A program made the translations under genes and the position numbers. Below the pieces are notes generated by a model. That model was not told the origin of the DNA and searched no databases. It saw only the letters and a program-made list of their open reading frames with translations. 64,000 bases of DNA from an uncultured Massilia sp. (GTDB taxonomy: Bacteria; Pseudomonadota; Gammaproteobacteria; Burkholderiales; Burkholderiaceae_D): positions 124,001 through 188,000 of the forward strand of contig NZ_CAJYEB010000034.1 in assembly GCF_913773735.1 (NCBI RefSeq). The letters are read 5' to 3'. Positions 34,388 through 43,344 of this stretch are shown piece after piece (positions within the stretch are counted from its first letter, which is position 1; each line of letters starts with the position of its first letter).

Positions 34388-35725
34388 TCAGGCGAACGTA
34401 TCGACGGCGCCCAGCCCGCCCGCGCCGACGGTACGGGCCGGCCGCACCGTGGCTTCGCCGACGGCGATGCCGTCGTCGCGGCCGTTGCCATCGCCGCGGC
34501 CGAAGCCGCGGCTGCCGCGCGCCGGCTGGTCCTGGGCCTGGCGGTTGTCCTGCATGCCCGCGTTGACGGTGGCGTTGCCCAGCGCGATGCCGCTCTCGCT
34601 CATCATTTCACGCAGGCGCGGCAGGGCGTTCTCCAGGGCCTGGCGCACTTCCAGCTGCTCGGCCGAGAAGGTCACGCTGGCCTGGTCGCCGGTCACCGAC
34701 AGCACCACCTGCATCGGGCCCAGGTCCGGCGGGTTCAGCGTCAGCGAGGCGGTCTGCTCCTCGCTGCCGACCATGTAGACGACCTTCTGGCCGACCTGGT
34801 TTTCCCAGGCGCTGGTGCCCACGCGGGCCGTCAGCTGCTCGGCGGCGGCCGCGGCGGCGTCGACGGTGGCCAGCGCGCCCGGCTGGGCCTGGGCGATGGC
34901 GGCGGCGGCCGGCGCCGCTTCCTTCTGCGCGGCCTGGAGCAGGGCGGCATCGCGCGCCTGCTGCAGGCTGAACTCGGCTTCCGGCTTGAGCTCGGCCTTG
35001 ACGGCGCCGCCCTGCAGCGCGCGCAGGTCGATGCCGTCGGCGGCCGCGCCGTCGGCCGTCGTGGCGGCAGTGGCCTTGGCCCCGGCGCCGAGCTCGGCGC
35101 CGGCCGCCGCCAGCGCCGGGTTCTTCGGCGCGCCGGTGGCGCCGAAGATCCTGGCGCCGGTGGCGTCGACGCCGGCGTCCTTGGCCGCCGTCTTCAGCGC
35201 CGCCTGCAGCGACGCCAGCTGGGCCGTGTCGCTGCGCTTGCCGCGCGCGCCGGCCAGCGCGTCGAAGGCCTGGCCGGCCGCATCGGCGGCGCCCGCGGCG
35301 CTGTCCTGGGCCGGCGTGTGCAGGCTGGCCATCAGCGCCAGCATGGCGGCGGCCGGGTCGCCGGCGGCGGCATCGTCGGACGCGGCGCGCTCGTCGGTCG
35401 TGTCGGCGGCCTCGGCCGCTGAATCGGCACCGGCGGCACCGGCGCCGCCGGCGGTGGCCGGCGCCGGCTGGCCGTCGGCCGCCCTGGAGGCGCCGTCGTC
35501 GGGCTGGGCGGGCTTGTCGGCGGCCTTCGGCTTGGCCGGGGCCGGGGACTGGCTGGATGCCGGCTTGGGCGCCGGTGCGGGCGCCGGCGGCGCCGCGCGC
35601 TGTTCCATCTCGTTCGACAGCATGGCGCCGAACTGGGCGCCGTCGCTGCCATTGGCGTTGCCGCCGCCGTTGCGCTGGACGCCGGCGGTGTTGTTCAGCT
35701 GGATCGGGAGGGTCGTGGTCTGCAT
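34388..35725 (-). CDS. fliK: Hook-length control protein FliK
   Basis: FliK is the exported ruler that stops hook growth and switches export specificity through FlhB. 445 residues: a short N-terminal part, a long Ala/Pro-rich low-complexity middle (about 45-270), and the conserved C-terminal domain (SLTLNPPDLGPMQVVLSVTG, then SVTFSAEQLEVRQALENALP). A Gln/Arg/Gly-rich tail follows. 24 bases after fliJ. A second FliK-like protein is encoded at 47534-48700. Confidence 0.93.
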   Translation of the reverse strand: MQTTTLPIQLNNTAGVQRNGGGNANGSDGAQFGAMLSNEMEQRAAPPAPAPAPKPASSQSPAPAKPKAADKPAQPDDGASRAADGQPAPATAGGAGAAGADSAAEAADTTDERAASDDAAAGDPAAAMLALMASLHTPAQDSAAGAADAAGQAFDALAGARGKRSDTAQLASLQAALKTAAKDAGVDATGARIFGATGAPKNPALAAAGAELGAGAKATAATTADGAAADGIDLRALQGGAVKAELKPEAEFSLQQARDAALLQAAQKEAAPAAAAIAQAQPGALATVDAAAAAAEQLTARVGTSAWENQVGQKVVYMVGSEEQTASLTLNPPDLGPMQVVLSVTGDQASVTFSAEQLEVRQALENALPRLREMMSESGIALGNATVNAGMQDNRQAQDQPARGSRGFGRGDGNGRDDGIAVGEATVRPARTVGAGGLGAVDTFA

Positions 35726-35749
35726 GTCGCTGTCGTCCGTGGAATCGTG

Positions 35750-36190
35750 CTAGCTTTGGCGGCGCGCCGTGCGCGCCGCATGGTCGTCCATCATCTTCTG
35801 GTCGCGCTTGTTCTCGACGGCCAGCGCCTGGGCCGCCGCGCGCTCGGTCAGCGTGCGGTAGGACAGGCGCTTGCGCTCGCTCTCCTGCCAGGCCTTGCGC
35901 TCCTTCTCGGCCTTGTACTGCGCATGCTTGAGCACTTCGCGCTGGCCGTTGACCGCGTTCTCCAGCTTGTCGAGGAAGGCGACGAAGTTCTGGCGCGCGA
36001 ACGGCGTGATGCCGTTGACCATGGCGGCGTCGAGCTTGTTCGCATAGTCGTCGCGGTAGCCGTGCAGCATCTGCAGCTTCTGTTCGGCGTCGTCCACCGC
36101 CTTTTGCGCCGCGCCCAGGCGCTTGGCGCAGGCGTCGGATTCGCGCTGGGCGAGGTCGATCAGGGTCTCGAGTGCGGAGAGGGTAGACAT
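35750..36190 (-). CDS. fliJ: Flagellar export protein FliJ
   Basis: Coiled-coil stalk in the FliI ATPase ring. 146 residues, almost entirely helical and highly charged (QRESDACAKRLGAAQKAVDD, then LENAVNGQREVLKHAQYKAE), typical of FliJ. Its ribosome site (AATAGG) lies inside one arm of a 19-base perfect inverted repeat that ends 4 bases before the start codon. fliI ends 192 bases upstream. Confidence 0.93.
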   Translation of the reverse strand: MSTLSALETLIDLAQRESDACAKRLGAAQKAVDDAEQKLQMLHGYRDDYANKLDAAMVNGITPFARQNFVAFLDKLENAVNGQREVLKHAQYKAEKERKAWQESERKRLSYRTLTERAAAQALAVENKRDQKMMDDHAARTARRQS

Positions 36191-36193
36191 CGA

Positions 36194-36349
36194 GAACCTA
36201 TTTCAGTGGGCAAGAGTCGCGCCTGGCGCGCCTGGCAAACGGGTGCCGCGTTGCTCGTCGTTGCATGGATTACCATGCGGCCTCCTCGCGCCTTGCCCCC
36301 GCTTGCCATGCATCGCCATTCGCTTCCTCCTGCCCACTGAAATAGGTTC
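36194..36349. repeat. 156-bp foldback element at the fliI-fliJ junction
   Basis: Perfect 19-base terminal inverted repeats GAACCTATTTCAGTGGGCA at both ends, enclosing about 118 bases without coding content. It occupies most of the gap between fliI and fliJ. One arm includes the fliJ ribosome site, so in the mRNA the two arms would pair over it. Confidence 0.85.
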
Positions 36350-36382
36350 CAGCGCAGTATATTCCGCCCCGCAACTTTTCAA

Positions 36383-37786
36383 TCAGCCGAATAGCGAGGT
36401 CAATTCCCCCAAGCTCTGCAGCATCGTGGTGTTGTCGTGGATTTCCTGGCACAGGAACTGCTCGATGCGCTCGTGCAGCTGGATCGCCTTGTCCAGCACC
36501 GGATCGCTGCCGGCCGCGTAGGCGCCCACCGTGATCAGGTCGCGCGAGCGCTCGTAGCGCGAGTACAGCTGCTTGAGCTGGCGCGCCGCCATCTGGTGAT
36601 CGCGCGAGGTGATCATGTGCATCGCGCGCGAGATCGACTGTTCGATGTCGATGGCCGGGTAGTGGCCGGCCTCGGCCAGCCGGCGGTTCAGCACGATGTG
36701 GCCGTCCAGGATGCCGCGCGCCGCGTCGGCGATCGGGTCCTGCTGGTCGTCGCCCTCGGACAGCACGGTGTAGAAGGCGGTGATCGAGCCGCCGCCCTCG
36801 TGGCCGTTGCCGGCCCGCTCGACCAGCACCGGCAGCTTGGCGAACACCGACGGCGGATAGCCCTTGGTCGCGGGCGGCTCGCCGATGGCCAGCGCGATCT
36901 CGCGCTGCGCCTGGGCATAGCGGGTCAGCGAATCCATGATCAGCATGACGCTCTTGCCCTGGTCGCGGAAATACTCGGCGATGGCGGTGGCGTAGGCGGC
37001 GCCCTGCAGGCGCATCAGCGGCGGCGAGTCGGCCGGCGCCGCGACGACGGCCGAGCGCGCCAGGCCGTCCGGCCCCAGGATCTGCTCGATGAATTCCTTG
37101 ACCTCGCGGCCGCGCTCGCCGATCAGGCCGACGACGATGACGTCGGCCGTGGTGTAGCGCGCGATCATGCCCAGCAGCACCGACTTGCCGACGCCGGTGC
37201 CGGCGAACAGGCCCAGGCGCTGGCCGCGGCCGACCGTCAGCATGGCGTTGATGGCGCGCACGCCGACGTCCAGCGTTTCCTTGATCGGCGCGCGCTCGAG
37301 CGGGTTGATGGGGCGCGCATTCAACGGGCCGACGTCGGTGGTGTCGAGCGCGCCCCTGCCGTCCAGCGGGCGGCCGGCGCCGTCGACGACGCGGCCCAGC
37401 AGGCCCCAGCCCACCGGCAGGTGGCGCGCGCGGTCGGCCGGACGGCGGCGCGGATGCGCCACGCTGCCGGGCTTCGGGATGCTGGCCTCGACCGGGAACA
37501 CGCGCGAGCCGGGGATCACGCCTTCGACGTCGCTCTGCGGCATCAGGAACAGGCGTTCGCCCTCGAAGCCGACCACTTCGGCCTCGATGCGCGCGCCCGA
37601 GGTGACCGGAATCGTGCAGGCGCTGCCGACGGCCAGCTTGAGGCCGACGCATTCCATCACCAGGCCGGCCACGCGCGTCACGCGGCCCGAGACCTGCATC
37701 GGCTCGGCGATGTCGAGCACGTTGCCGCAATCCTCCAGGAACGCGCGCCAGCGCCCGGTGTGCGCGTCGGCCGCGGGGGTACTCAT
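36383..37786 (-). CDS. fliI: Flagellum-specific ATPase FliI
   Basis: Hexameric export ATPase, F1-beta-like, cytoplasmic. The frame is open far upstream through fliH, but [20 protein letters not shown], overlapping the fliH stop (ATGA), is the start, giving 467 residues. P-loop AGTGVGKS at about 195-202; Walker B region [40 protein letters not shown]; and the C-terminal [20 protein letters not shown]. Full length. Confidence 0.97.
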   Translation of the reverse strand: MSTPAADAHTGRWRAFLEDCGNVLDIAEPMQVSGRVTRVAGLVMECVGLKLAVGSACTIPVTSGARIEAEVVGFEGERLFLMPQSDVEGVIPGSRVFPVEASIPKPGSVAHPRRRPADRARHLPVGWGLLGRVVDGAGRPLDGRGALDTTDVGPLNARPINPLERAPIKETLDVGVRAINAMLTVGRGQRLGLFAGTGVGKSVLLGMIARYTTADVIVVGLIGERGREVKEFIEQILGPDGLARSAVVAAPADSPPLMRLQGAAYATAIAEYFRDQGKSVMLIMDSLTRYAQAQREIALAIGEPPATKGYPPSVFAKLPVLVERAGNGHEGGGSITAFYTVLSEGDDQQDPIADAARGILDGHIVLNRRLAEAGHYPAIDIEQSISRAMHMITSRDHQMAARQLKQLYSRYERSRDLITVGAYAAGSDPVLDKAIQLHERIEQFLCQEIHDNTTMLQSLGELTSLFG

Positions 37787-38526
37787 CCGAGCCACTCCAC
37801 GTCCTTGTTCAGCGCGTGCGTCAGGCGCTGCCAGCGCGACGCGATCTGGGCGTCGATCTGGTTGCTGGCGGTGTCGACGCGGCAGCCGCCGCGCGCCAGC
37901 GCCGGGTCCTCGACGATGCGCCAGCCGCCCGTCTCGAGTTCCTGGGCCATGCCGTTCCTGACGATGGCGGCGTCGTCCGGATGCAGGTGCAGCAGCGCGG
38001 GCTGCTGCAGCGTGGGCAGGTAGTCGATGGCTTCGCGCACGACCGGGATGATCAGGTCGGGCTTGACGTCGAAGGCGGTGCGCACCATGTTGCGCGCCAG
38101 TTGCAGGGCCAGTTCCAGCACGTCCTGGGCGATCGCCGCGTCGGCCTGGGTGACGGCGTCGGCGAAGCCGACGGCGATCTCCTTCAGGCGCGCCAGCTCT
38201 TCCGCCGCCTCGGCGCGGCCCTGGGCCAGGCCGTCCTGGTAGCCGGCGTCGTGGCCGGACTGCAGGCCCTGGACATGGCCTTCCTCGTAGCCTTCCTGGT
38301 GCGCGTTCTCGCGGATCGCCTCGATTTCCTCGATGGTGGGCAAGGGGATCGCCGGCGCGGCCGGCACTGGCGGGGACGGCTCCAGGCGGGCCTGGAGCGC
38401 GGCGGCCTCGGCCGCGGCCTGGGCGGCGGCGGCCTGGCGCTGGGCCAGCGCGCTGGGACGCTCGTCGCCGAACGACGCCATTTCCCAGCGCTGGTATGCG
38501 GACTGCTGTTCCTTCGAGATGGCCAT
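37783..38526 (-). CDS. fliH: Flagellar export regulator FliH
   Basis: Peripheral-stalk-like protein that binds FliI and docks it at FliN. 247 residues: the N-terminal FliN-binding region contains tryptophan 14 ([14 protein letters not shown]), then an Ala-rich coiled coil with the family's GxxxG-type repeats ([20 protein letters not shown], then [10 protein letters not shown]). The C-terminal domain ([20 protein letters not shown]) binds FliI. Overlaps fliI by 4 bases and fliG by 1 base. Confidence 0.95.
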   Translation of the reverse strand: MAISKEQQSAYQRWEMASFGDERPSALAQRQAAAAQAAAEAAALQARLEPSPPVPAAPAIPLPTIEEIEAIRENAHQEGYEEGHVQGLQSGHDAGYQDGLAQGRAEAAEELARLKEIAVGFADAVTQADAAIAQDVLELALQLARNMVRTAFDVKPDLIIPVVREAIDYLPTLQQPALLHLHPDDAAIVRNGMAQELETGGWRIVEDPALARGGCRVDTASNQIDAQIASRWQRLTHALNKDVEWLG

Positions 38527-39530
38527 CAGACGAACGAATCCTCACCTTTTCCGCCGAGAACGATCTGGCCTTCGTCGGCCAGGCGGCGCACGATCTGCAG
38601 GATCTGCTTCTGCTGCGATTCTACTTCGGACAGGCGCACCGGGCCTTTCGATTCGAGATCCTCGCGCATCATCTCGGCCGCGCGCTGCGACATGTTCTTG
38701 AAAATCTTCTCGCGCAGGTCCTGCGAGGCGCCCTTGAGGGCGATGATCAGCATCTCCGACTGCACTTCGCGCAGCAGCAGCTGGATGCCGCGGTCGTCGA
38801 TGTCGATGATGTTGTCGAACACGAACATCTCGTCCATGATCTTCTGCGCCATGTCGTTGTCGTAGTTCTTGATGTTTTCCATCACCGAGCTTTCCTGCTC
38901 GCCGCTCATGAAGTTCAGGATCTCGGCCGCCGTGCGCACGCCGCCCAGCGAGGACTTCTTGATGTGTTCGTTGCCCGACAGCAGCTTGGTCAGCACGTCG
39001 TTCAGCTCGCGCAGGGCGGCCGGCTGCACGCCGTCCAGCGTGGCGATGCGCAGCACCACGTCGTTGCGCAGGCGGTCGGTGAAGTGGGCCAGGATCTCGC
39101 AGGCCTGGTCGCGCTCGAGGTGCACCAGGATGGTGGCGATGATCTGCGGGTGCTCGTTGCGGATCAGTTCCGCCACCGACTGCGAGTCCATCCACTTCAG
39201 GCTCTCGATGCCGGAGGCGTCCTTGCCGCCCAGGATACGGTTGAGCAGCACGGCCGCCTTGTCGTCGCCCAGCGCCTTGGTCAGCACCTGGCGGATGTAC
39301 TCGTCCGAGTCCAGGCCGACGGTGGATTGCAGGTCGACGCGCTCGCGGAACTCGGTCAGCACGGAGGTCACTTCCTCGTGCTGCACGGCCTTCATCTGCG
39401 CCATCGCGGCGCCCAGCTTCAGCACTTCGCGCGGGCCGAGGAACTTCATCACCTCGGCCGCTTCCGATTCGCCCAGGGCCAGCATCAGGATGGCGGCCTT
39501 GTTGACGTTGTCTTTTTCCTTGTCGCTCAT
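38526..39530 (-). CDS. fliG: Flagellar motor switch protein FliG
   Basis: Rotor protein touched by the stator. 334 residues. N-terminal domain ([20 protein letters not shown]), middle with [13 protein letters not shown] (the EHPQ motif), and C-terminal torque helix with the charged residues ([20 protein letters not shown], then [20 protein letters not shown]). Complete. Start overlaps the fliF stop (ATGA). Confidence 0.98.
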   Translation of the reverse strand: MSDKEKDNVNKAAILMLALGESEAAEVMKFLGPREVLKLGAAMAQMKAVQHEEVTSVLTEFRERVDLQSTVGLDSDEYIRQVLTKALGDDKAAVLLNRILGGKDASGIESLKWMDSQSVAELIRNEHPQIIATILVHLERDQACEILAHFTDRLRNDVVLRIATLDGVQPAALRELNDVLTKLLSGNEHIKKSSLGGVRTAAEILNFMSGEQESSVMENIKNYDNDMAQKIMDEMFVFDNIIDIDDRGIQLLLREVQSEMLIIALKGASQDLREKIFKNMSQRAAEMMREDLESKGPVRLSEVESQQKQILQIVRRLADEGQIVLGGKGEDSFV

Positions 39531-41221
39531 TGTTCAGCTCCCAACCATTCCTTGATGACGTTCGCGACGATGCGCGGGTCGTTCGACGCGAGGCTCTTGG
39601 CCATGTCCAGGTTGCTCTTGTAGATGATCACCTGCTTCTCTTCTTCCGCCTGGCGCGCGGCCTCGGCCTCGGCTTCCAGGTCCGGTTCCGGTTCCGGCTC
39701 CGGTTCTTCCGGCTCCGGCTCCGGCGGCATCTCGACCGCCTTGTCGAAGGTCTTCATGACCGGCTTGAGGATCGGGCGCAGGATCCGGTAGTACAGGAAG
39801 GCCAGCACCAGGGCGATGAACAGCCACTTCGCGACGTCCTTGGCCATCGGCAGGTTGGCCGGGTCCTTCCACCAGTCCGGCGCCACGTCTTCCGGCTTGT
39901 CGACGCCGTCGAACGGGGCGTTGGTCACGTTCAGCGTGTCGCCGCGCGCCTGGCTGTAGCCCATCGCCTGCTTGACCAGCTCGTTGATCTGGGCCACTTC
40001 GGCGGCCGACAGCGGCTTGATGGTGACCTTGCCGGTGGCCGGGTCGACGCTGCGGCGGTAGTTGACCACCACGCCCACCGTCAGGCGCTTGATGCCGCCC
40101 ATCGGCTTCTGCTCGTAGCGCACGGTCTTGTCGACTTCGTAGTTGGTCGTCGCGTCCTTGCGGGTCGGGCCGGTGGCGGTGGCCGGCGCCGCGGCCGGCT
40201 GGCCGTTGGCGTCGAGCGGCGCGGTGGCCGTGCCCGGCGGCTGGTTCGACAGCGCGCCCGGCACGCCCGACGGATTGGTGCTGCCCGGACCGCTCGATTC
40301 CGAGGTCTGCTGGCTGCGGATCGCCTGCGGCTCCGGCGGCGAATTCGGCTTGTACATCTCGGCGGCGGTATCGACCTGGGCGAAGTCCACTTCGGCGGTC
40401 GCCTCGGCGCGCACGTTGTTCTGGCCCACCAGCGGGGCGATGATCGACTGCACCTGCTTGACGATGTTCTGCTGCAGCGCCTCGACGTACTTCAGCTGGT
40501 TCGGGTCGAGCTGCTTGCCGGCCTTGTTGGCGCTGTCGGACAGCAGGTTGCCGTTCTGGTCGACCACGGTGACGTTCGAGGCCGGCAGTTCCGCCACCGA
40601 CGAGGCCACCAGGTGCACGATGGCGTTCACCTGGGCCTGGTCCAGCGTGCGGCCCGGCTGCAGGTTCAGCAGCACCGACGCGGTCGGCTTCTGGACGTCG
40701 CGCACGAACACGGACGGTTTCGGCAGCGCCAGGTGCACGCGCGCCGAACCGACCGCCGCCAGCGCCTGGATCGAATTGGCCAGCTCGCCTTCCAGCGAAC
40801 GCTGGTAGTTGACCTGCTCGACGAACTGCGAGGTGCCCAGCTTCTGGTTTTCCAGCAGCTCGAAGCCGACGTTGCCGGCGCGCGGCAGGCCCTGCGCGGC
40901 CAGTTTCAGGCGGATGCTCGGCACCTGCTCGGCCGGCACCAGGATGGCGTTGCCGCCATCGGAGAACTTGTACTTGACCCCCATCTGGTCGAGCGACGCG
41001 GTGATCGCGCCGCCGTCGCGGTCGGTGTAGTTCGAGAACAGCACGCGGTATTCCGGCTCCGACTGCCACAGCCAGATGGCCGCGACGATGGCCAGCGCCA
41101 GCGCCGCCGCGCCGCCGGCGACGACCTTTTTCCCCATCGGGGTTTCCCAGTACTTGGGTTTCGGTTCCGGAGTGTCGGTATCGATGTCGCTGTCGAGGGT
41201 AGGATCCGCTGCGGTGGCCAT
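39527..41221 (-). CDS. fliF: Flagellar MS-ring protein FliF
   Basis: Inner-membrane ring on which the motor is built. 564 residues: N-terminal membrane helix (KVVAGGAAALALAIVAAIWL), periplasmic ring-building motifs (FSNYTDRDGGAITASLDQMG, LALPKPSVFVRDVQKPTASV), second helix near residue 460 (WLFIALVLAFLYYRIL), and the C-terminal FliG-binding tail (ARQAEEEKQVIIYKSNLDMA then ANVIKEWL). First gene of the fliFGHIJK series, divergent from fliE. Confidence 0.98.
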   Translation of the reverse strand: MATAADPTLDSDIDTDTPEPKPKYWETPMGKKVVAGGAAALALAIVAAIWLWQSEPEYRVLFSNYTDRDGGAITASLDQMGVKYKFSDGGNAILVPAEQVPSIRLKLAAQGLPRAGNVGFELLENQKLGTSQFVEQVNYQRSLEGELANSIQALAAVGSARVHLALPKPSVFVRDVQKPTASVLLNLQPGRTLDQAQVNAIVHLVASSVAELPASNVTVVDQNGNLLSDSANKAGKQLDPNQLKYVEALQQNIVKQVQSIIAPLVGQNNVRAEATAEVDFAQVDTAAEMYKPNSPPEPQAIRSQQTSESSGPGSTNPSGVPGALSNQPPGTATAPLDANGQPAAAPATATGPTRKDATTNYEVDKTVRYEQKPMGGIKRLTVGVVVNYRRSVDPATGKVTIKPLSAAEVAQINELVKQAMGYSQARGDTLNVTNAPFDGVDKPEDVAPDWWKDPANLPMAKDVAKWLFIALVLAFLYYRILRPILKPVMKTFDKAVEMPPEPEPEEPEPEPEPDLEAEAEAARQAEEEKQVIIYKSNLDMAKSLASNDPRIVANVIKEWLGAEQ

Positions 41222-41276
41222 GGTCGTGGTGGAATGAGGGTATGGACGCCATTATGAAGCTGTGCGGCAACGTTCA

Positions 41277-41345
41277 AACCCGGGAATAGCGGCAGGTTTA
41301 CCGCGCTGCTCGAAGGCAACAATTGTACCTGCGCTGCTATTCTGG
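41277..41345. promoter_or_regulatory. Candidate regulator sites in the fliE/fliF divergent promoter
   Basis: AACCCGGGAATAGCG (41277-41291) resembles an FlhDC half-site. An inverted GCTATTC core (41336-41342) lies about 45 bases on. Both share GAATAGC with the flgA/flgB gap. The spacing is longer than in enterobacterial sites, so the call is tentative. No sigma-54 or sigma-28 promoter was found here. Confidence 0.3.
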
Positions 41346-41408
41346 GAGCCTGACATCGCATGCGTGGGCATCTTGTCCACGTTTGCAGCACGACTTCCGG
41401 GAGGCGAT

Positions 41409-41795
41409 ATGCATATTGGCGGCATCGACAGCAGCCGTATCGAGGCGATGATGGCGCAACTGAAGGCGGCGGCGAACAAGCCGGCCGCCGGGGCGTCGGC
41501 CGCGGACGGCGCGGGCAGTGTCGCCGGTATCGGCGGGCCGGGCAATGCCGCCAGGCCGGAATCGGCTTCCAGGGTCAGCTTTTCGGACGCGCTCAAGGCG
41601 CAGCTGGACAACGTCAGCAAGGCGCAGGTGCAGGCCGACCAGATGGGCGAACGCTTTGCCGCCGGCGACGACAAGGTCAGCCTGTCCGACACCATGATCG
41701 CGATGCAGAAGGCCAGCATTTCCTTCCAGGCCACCGTGCAGGTGAGGAACAAGCTGGTGTCGGCCTACCACGACATCATGAACATGCAGGTGTGA
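41409..41795 (+). CDS. fliE: MS-ring/rod junction protein FliE
   Basis: FliE joins the MS ring to the rod and is the first exported rod-type protein. The start at 41409 has GGGAGG before it; the longer frame upstream is promoter sequence. 128 residues with an Ala-rich N-terminus, SRVSFSDALKAQLDNVSKAQ in the centre, and the conserved C-terminal VSLSDTMIAMQKASISFQAT then VQVRNKLVSAYHDIMNMQV. Divergent from fliF. Confidence 0.96.
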   Translation: MHIGGIDSSRIEAMMAQLKAAANKPAAGASAADGAGSVAGIGGPGNAARPESASRVSFSDALKAQLDNVSKAQVQADQMGERFAAGDDKVSLSDTMIAMQKASISFQATVQVRNKLVSAYHDIMNMQV

Positions 41796-41812
41796 CGCCA
41801 CCCTTGCACATC

Positions 41813-41899
41813 GTCGCCCCGGCGCAGGCCGGGGCCCAAGCCTTGCATGCGTCACGACCGCGCGTGCAAATTGGGCACCGGCCTGCGCCGGTGCGACGT
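41813..41899. repeat. Inverted repeat, CGTCGCCCCGGCGCAGG family
   Basis: 28-base arms (41813-41840 and 41872-41899) match in inversion at 26 of 28 positions around a 31-base loop. It lies between fliE and pqiA and is related to the element at 62851-62940. Confidence 0.8.
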
Positions 41900-42072
41900 G
41901 GAATCGAGCACCAATCTCCACGCATATATTGTCCTTTGGTACGATTCGTATCCCAATCGTGCGCACTAGCATGGTTGGAAATAGCCATAATGACAATGCC
42001 TATGCCTCGAACCCGCCGGAGCACCTCCTTGCCGCCACGTCCATCGTGCCATTCCTGCCCGGGAGCCGCGGC

Positions 42073-43344
42073 TTGACGGACGCGCTCGTCGCCTGCCACG
42101 ACTGCGGCCGCCTGCACCGCTGGCGCCCGCTGGGGCGCGGCGAGCGGGCCCGCTGCACGCGCTGCAGCGGCGAGCTGTACCGCTGGCACGACGCGCGCCG
42201 GCCCGCCACGATGGTCGCCGTCACCCTGGGCGCGATGCTGGTCTACCTGATCGCCCAGTGCTTCCCCATCGTCTCGCTGGACATGGCGGGCCTGACCACC
42301 AGCGCCACGCTGCTGGGCGCCATCCGCGTGCTGTGGGACGAGCGCATGCAGGTCATCGCCGCCATGGTGTTCTTCTTCGCCATCGCGTTCCCCGCGCTGG
42401 AACTGGGCGCGCTGCTGTATGTGTCCTTCGGCCTGTGGCGCGGACGGCGCGTGCGCGGCTTCAACATGCTGCTGCGCACCGTGCAGGGCGCGCGCCACTG
42501 GGCGATGACCGAAGTGTTCATGATCGGCGTGCTGGTCACCACCATCAAGATGACCAGCCTGGCCAGGGTCACGCCGCATCCGGGCCTGTTCGCCTTCGGC
42601 GCGCTGACGGTGCTCGCCGCCATGGCGCTGCGCTTCGAGCCGCGCGCCCTGTGGGCCATGGGCGACCGGCTGCCCGGCGCGCGGCCCGCTCCCGTCCCTG
42701 TCCCGGCCACGCCGGGGCTGCCGTCCGGATTCCTGACCTGCCACGCCTGCGGCCTGGTCAACCGCGCGCTGGCGCAACGGCCGCGCCCGCACCAGCGCTG
42801 CGCCCGCTGCGCAACAAGGCTGCACGCGCGCATCCCGCACAGCATCGAGCGCACCTGGGCGCTGCTGGCCGCGGCCGCGCTGCTGTACGTGCCCGCCAAC
42901 ATCCTGCCGATCATGTACACCGCGTCGATCGGCGGCACCGAGGGCGACACCATCATGAGCGGCGTGCTGCTGTTCTGGCGCGGCGATTCGCCCGGCCTGG
43001 CCGTCATCATCTTCGTCGCCAGCATCGCCGTGCCGGTGCTCAAGCTGGCGGCGCTGGGCGTGCTGGCCGCGACGGCGCAGCTGCGCTCGCGCCGGGCGCC
43101 CGTCGGCCGCACCCGGCTGTACCGCCTCGTCGAGTTCATCGGCCGCTGGTCGATGCTCGACATCTTCGTCGTCGCGCTCACCGTCGCGCTGGTGCGCTTC
43201 CAGGCGCTGGCGACGATCACCCCGGGTCCCGGCGCGCTGGCCTTCGGCTGCGTCGTGATCCTGACGATGGTCGCCTCGGCGCAGTTCGACCCGCGCCTGA
43301 TCTGGGACCCCGTCGATTCGCATGGAGAACAACGAGATGAGTGA
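42073..43344 (+). CDS. pqiA: Intermembrane transport protein PqiA
   Basis: PqiA is the inner-membrane partner of the PqiB tunnel, thought to feed lipids across the envelope. I favour the TTG start at 42073 because GGGAG precedes it and the product then begins MTDALVACHDC, as in the family; an ATG at 41971 without a ribosome site would add 34 residues. Two halves each have a zinc ribbon of two CxxC pairs (CHDC, CTRC; CHAC, CARC) followed by four membrane helices. 423 residues from the TTG. Overlaps pqiB by 8 bases. Confidence 0.9.
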   Translation: MTDALVACHDCGRLHRWRPLGRGERARCTRCSGELYRWHDARRPATMVAVTLGAMLVYLIAQCFPIVSLDMAGLTTSATLLGAIRVLWDERMQVIAAMVFFFAIAFPALELGALLYVSFGLWRGRRVRGFNMLLRTVQGARHWAMTEVFMIGVLVTTIKMTSLARVTPHPGLFAFGALTVLAAMALRFEPRALWAMGDRLPGARPAPVPVPATPGLPSGFLTCHACGLVNRALAQRPRPHQRCARCATRLHARIPHSIERTWALLAAAALLYVPANILPIMYTASIGGTEGDTIMSGVLLFWRGDSPGLAVIIFVASIAVPVLKLAALGVLAATAQLRSRRAPVGRTRLYRLVEFIGRWSMLDIFVVALTVALVRFQALATITPGPGALAFGCVVILTMVASAQFDPRLIWDPVDSHGEQRDE

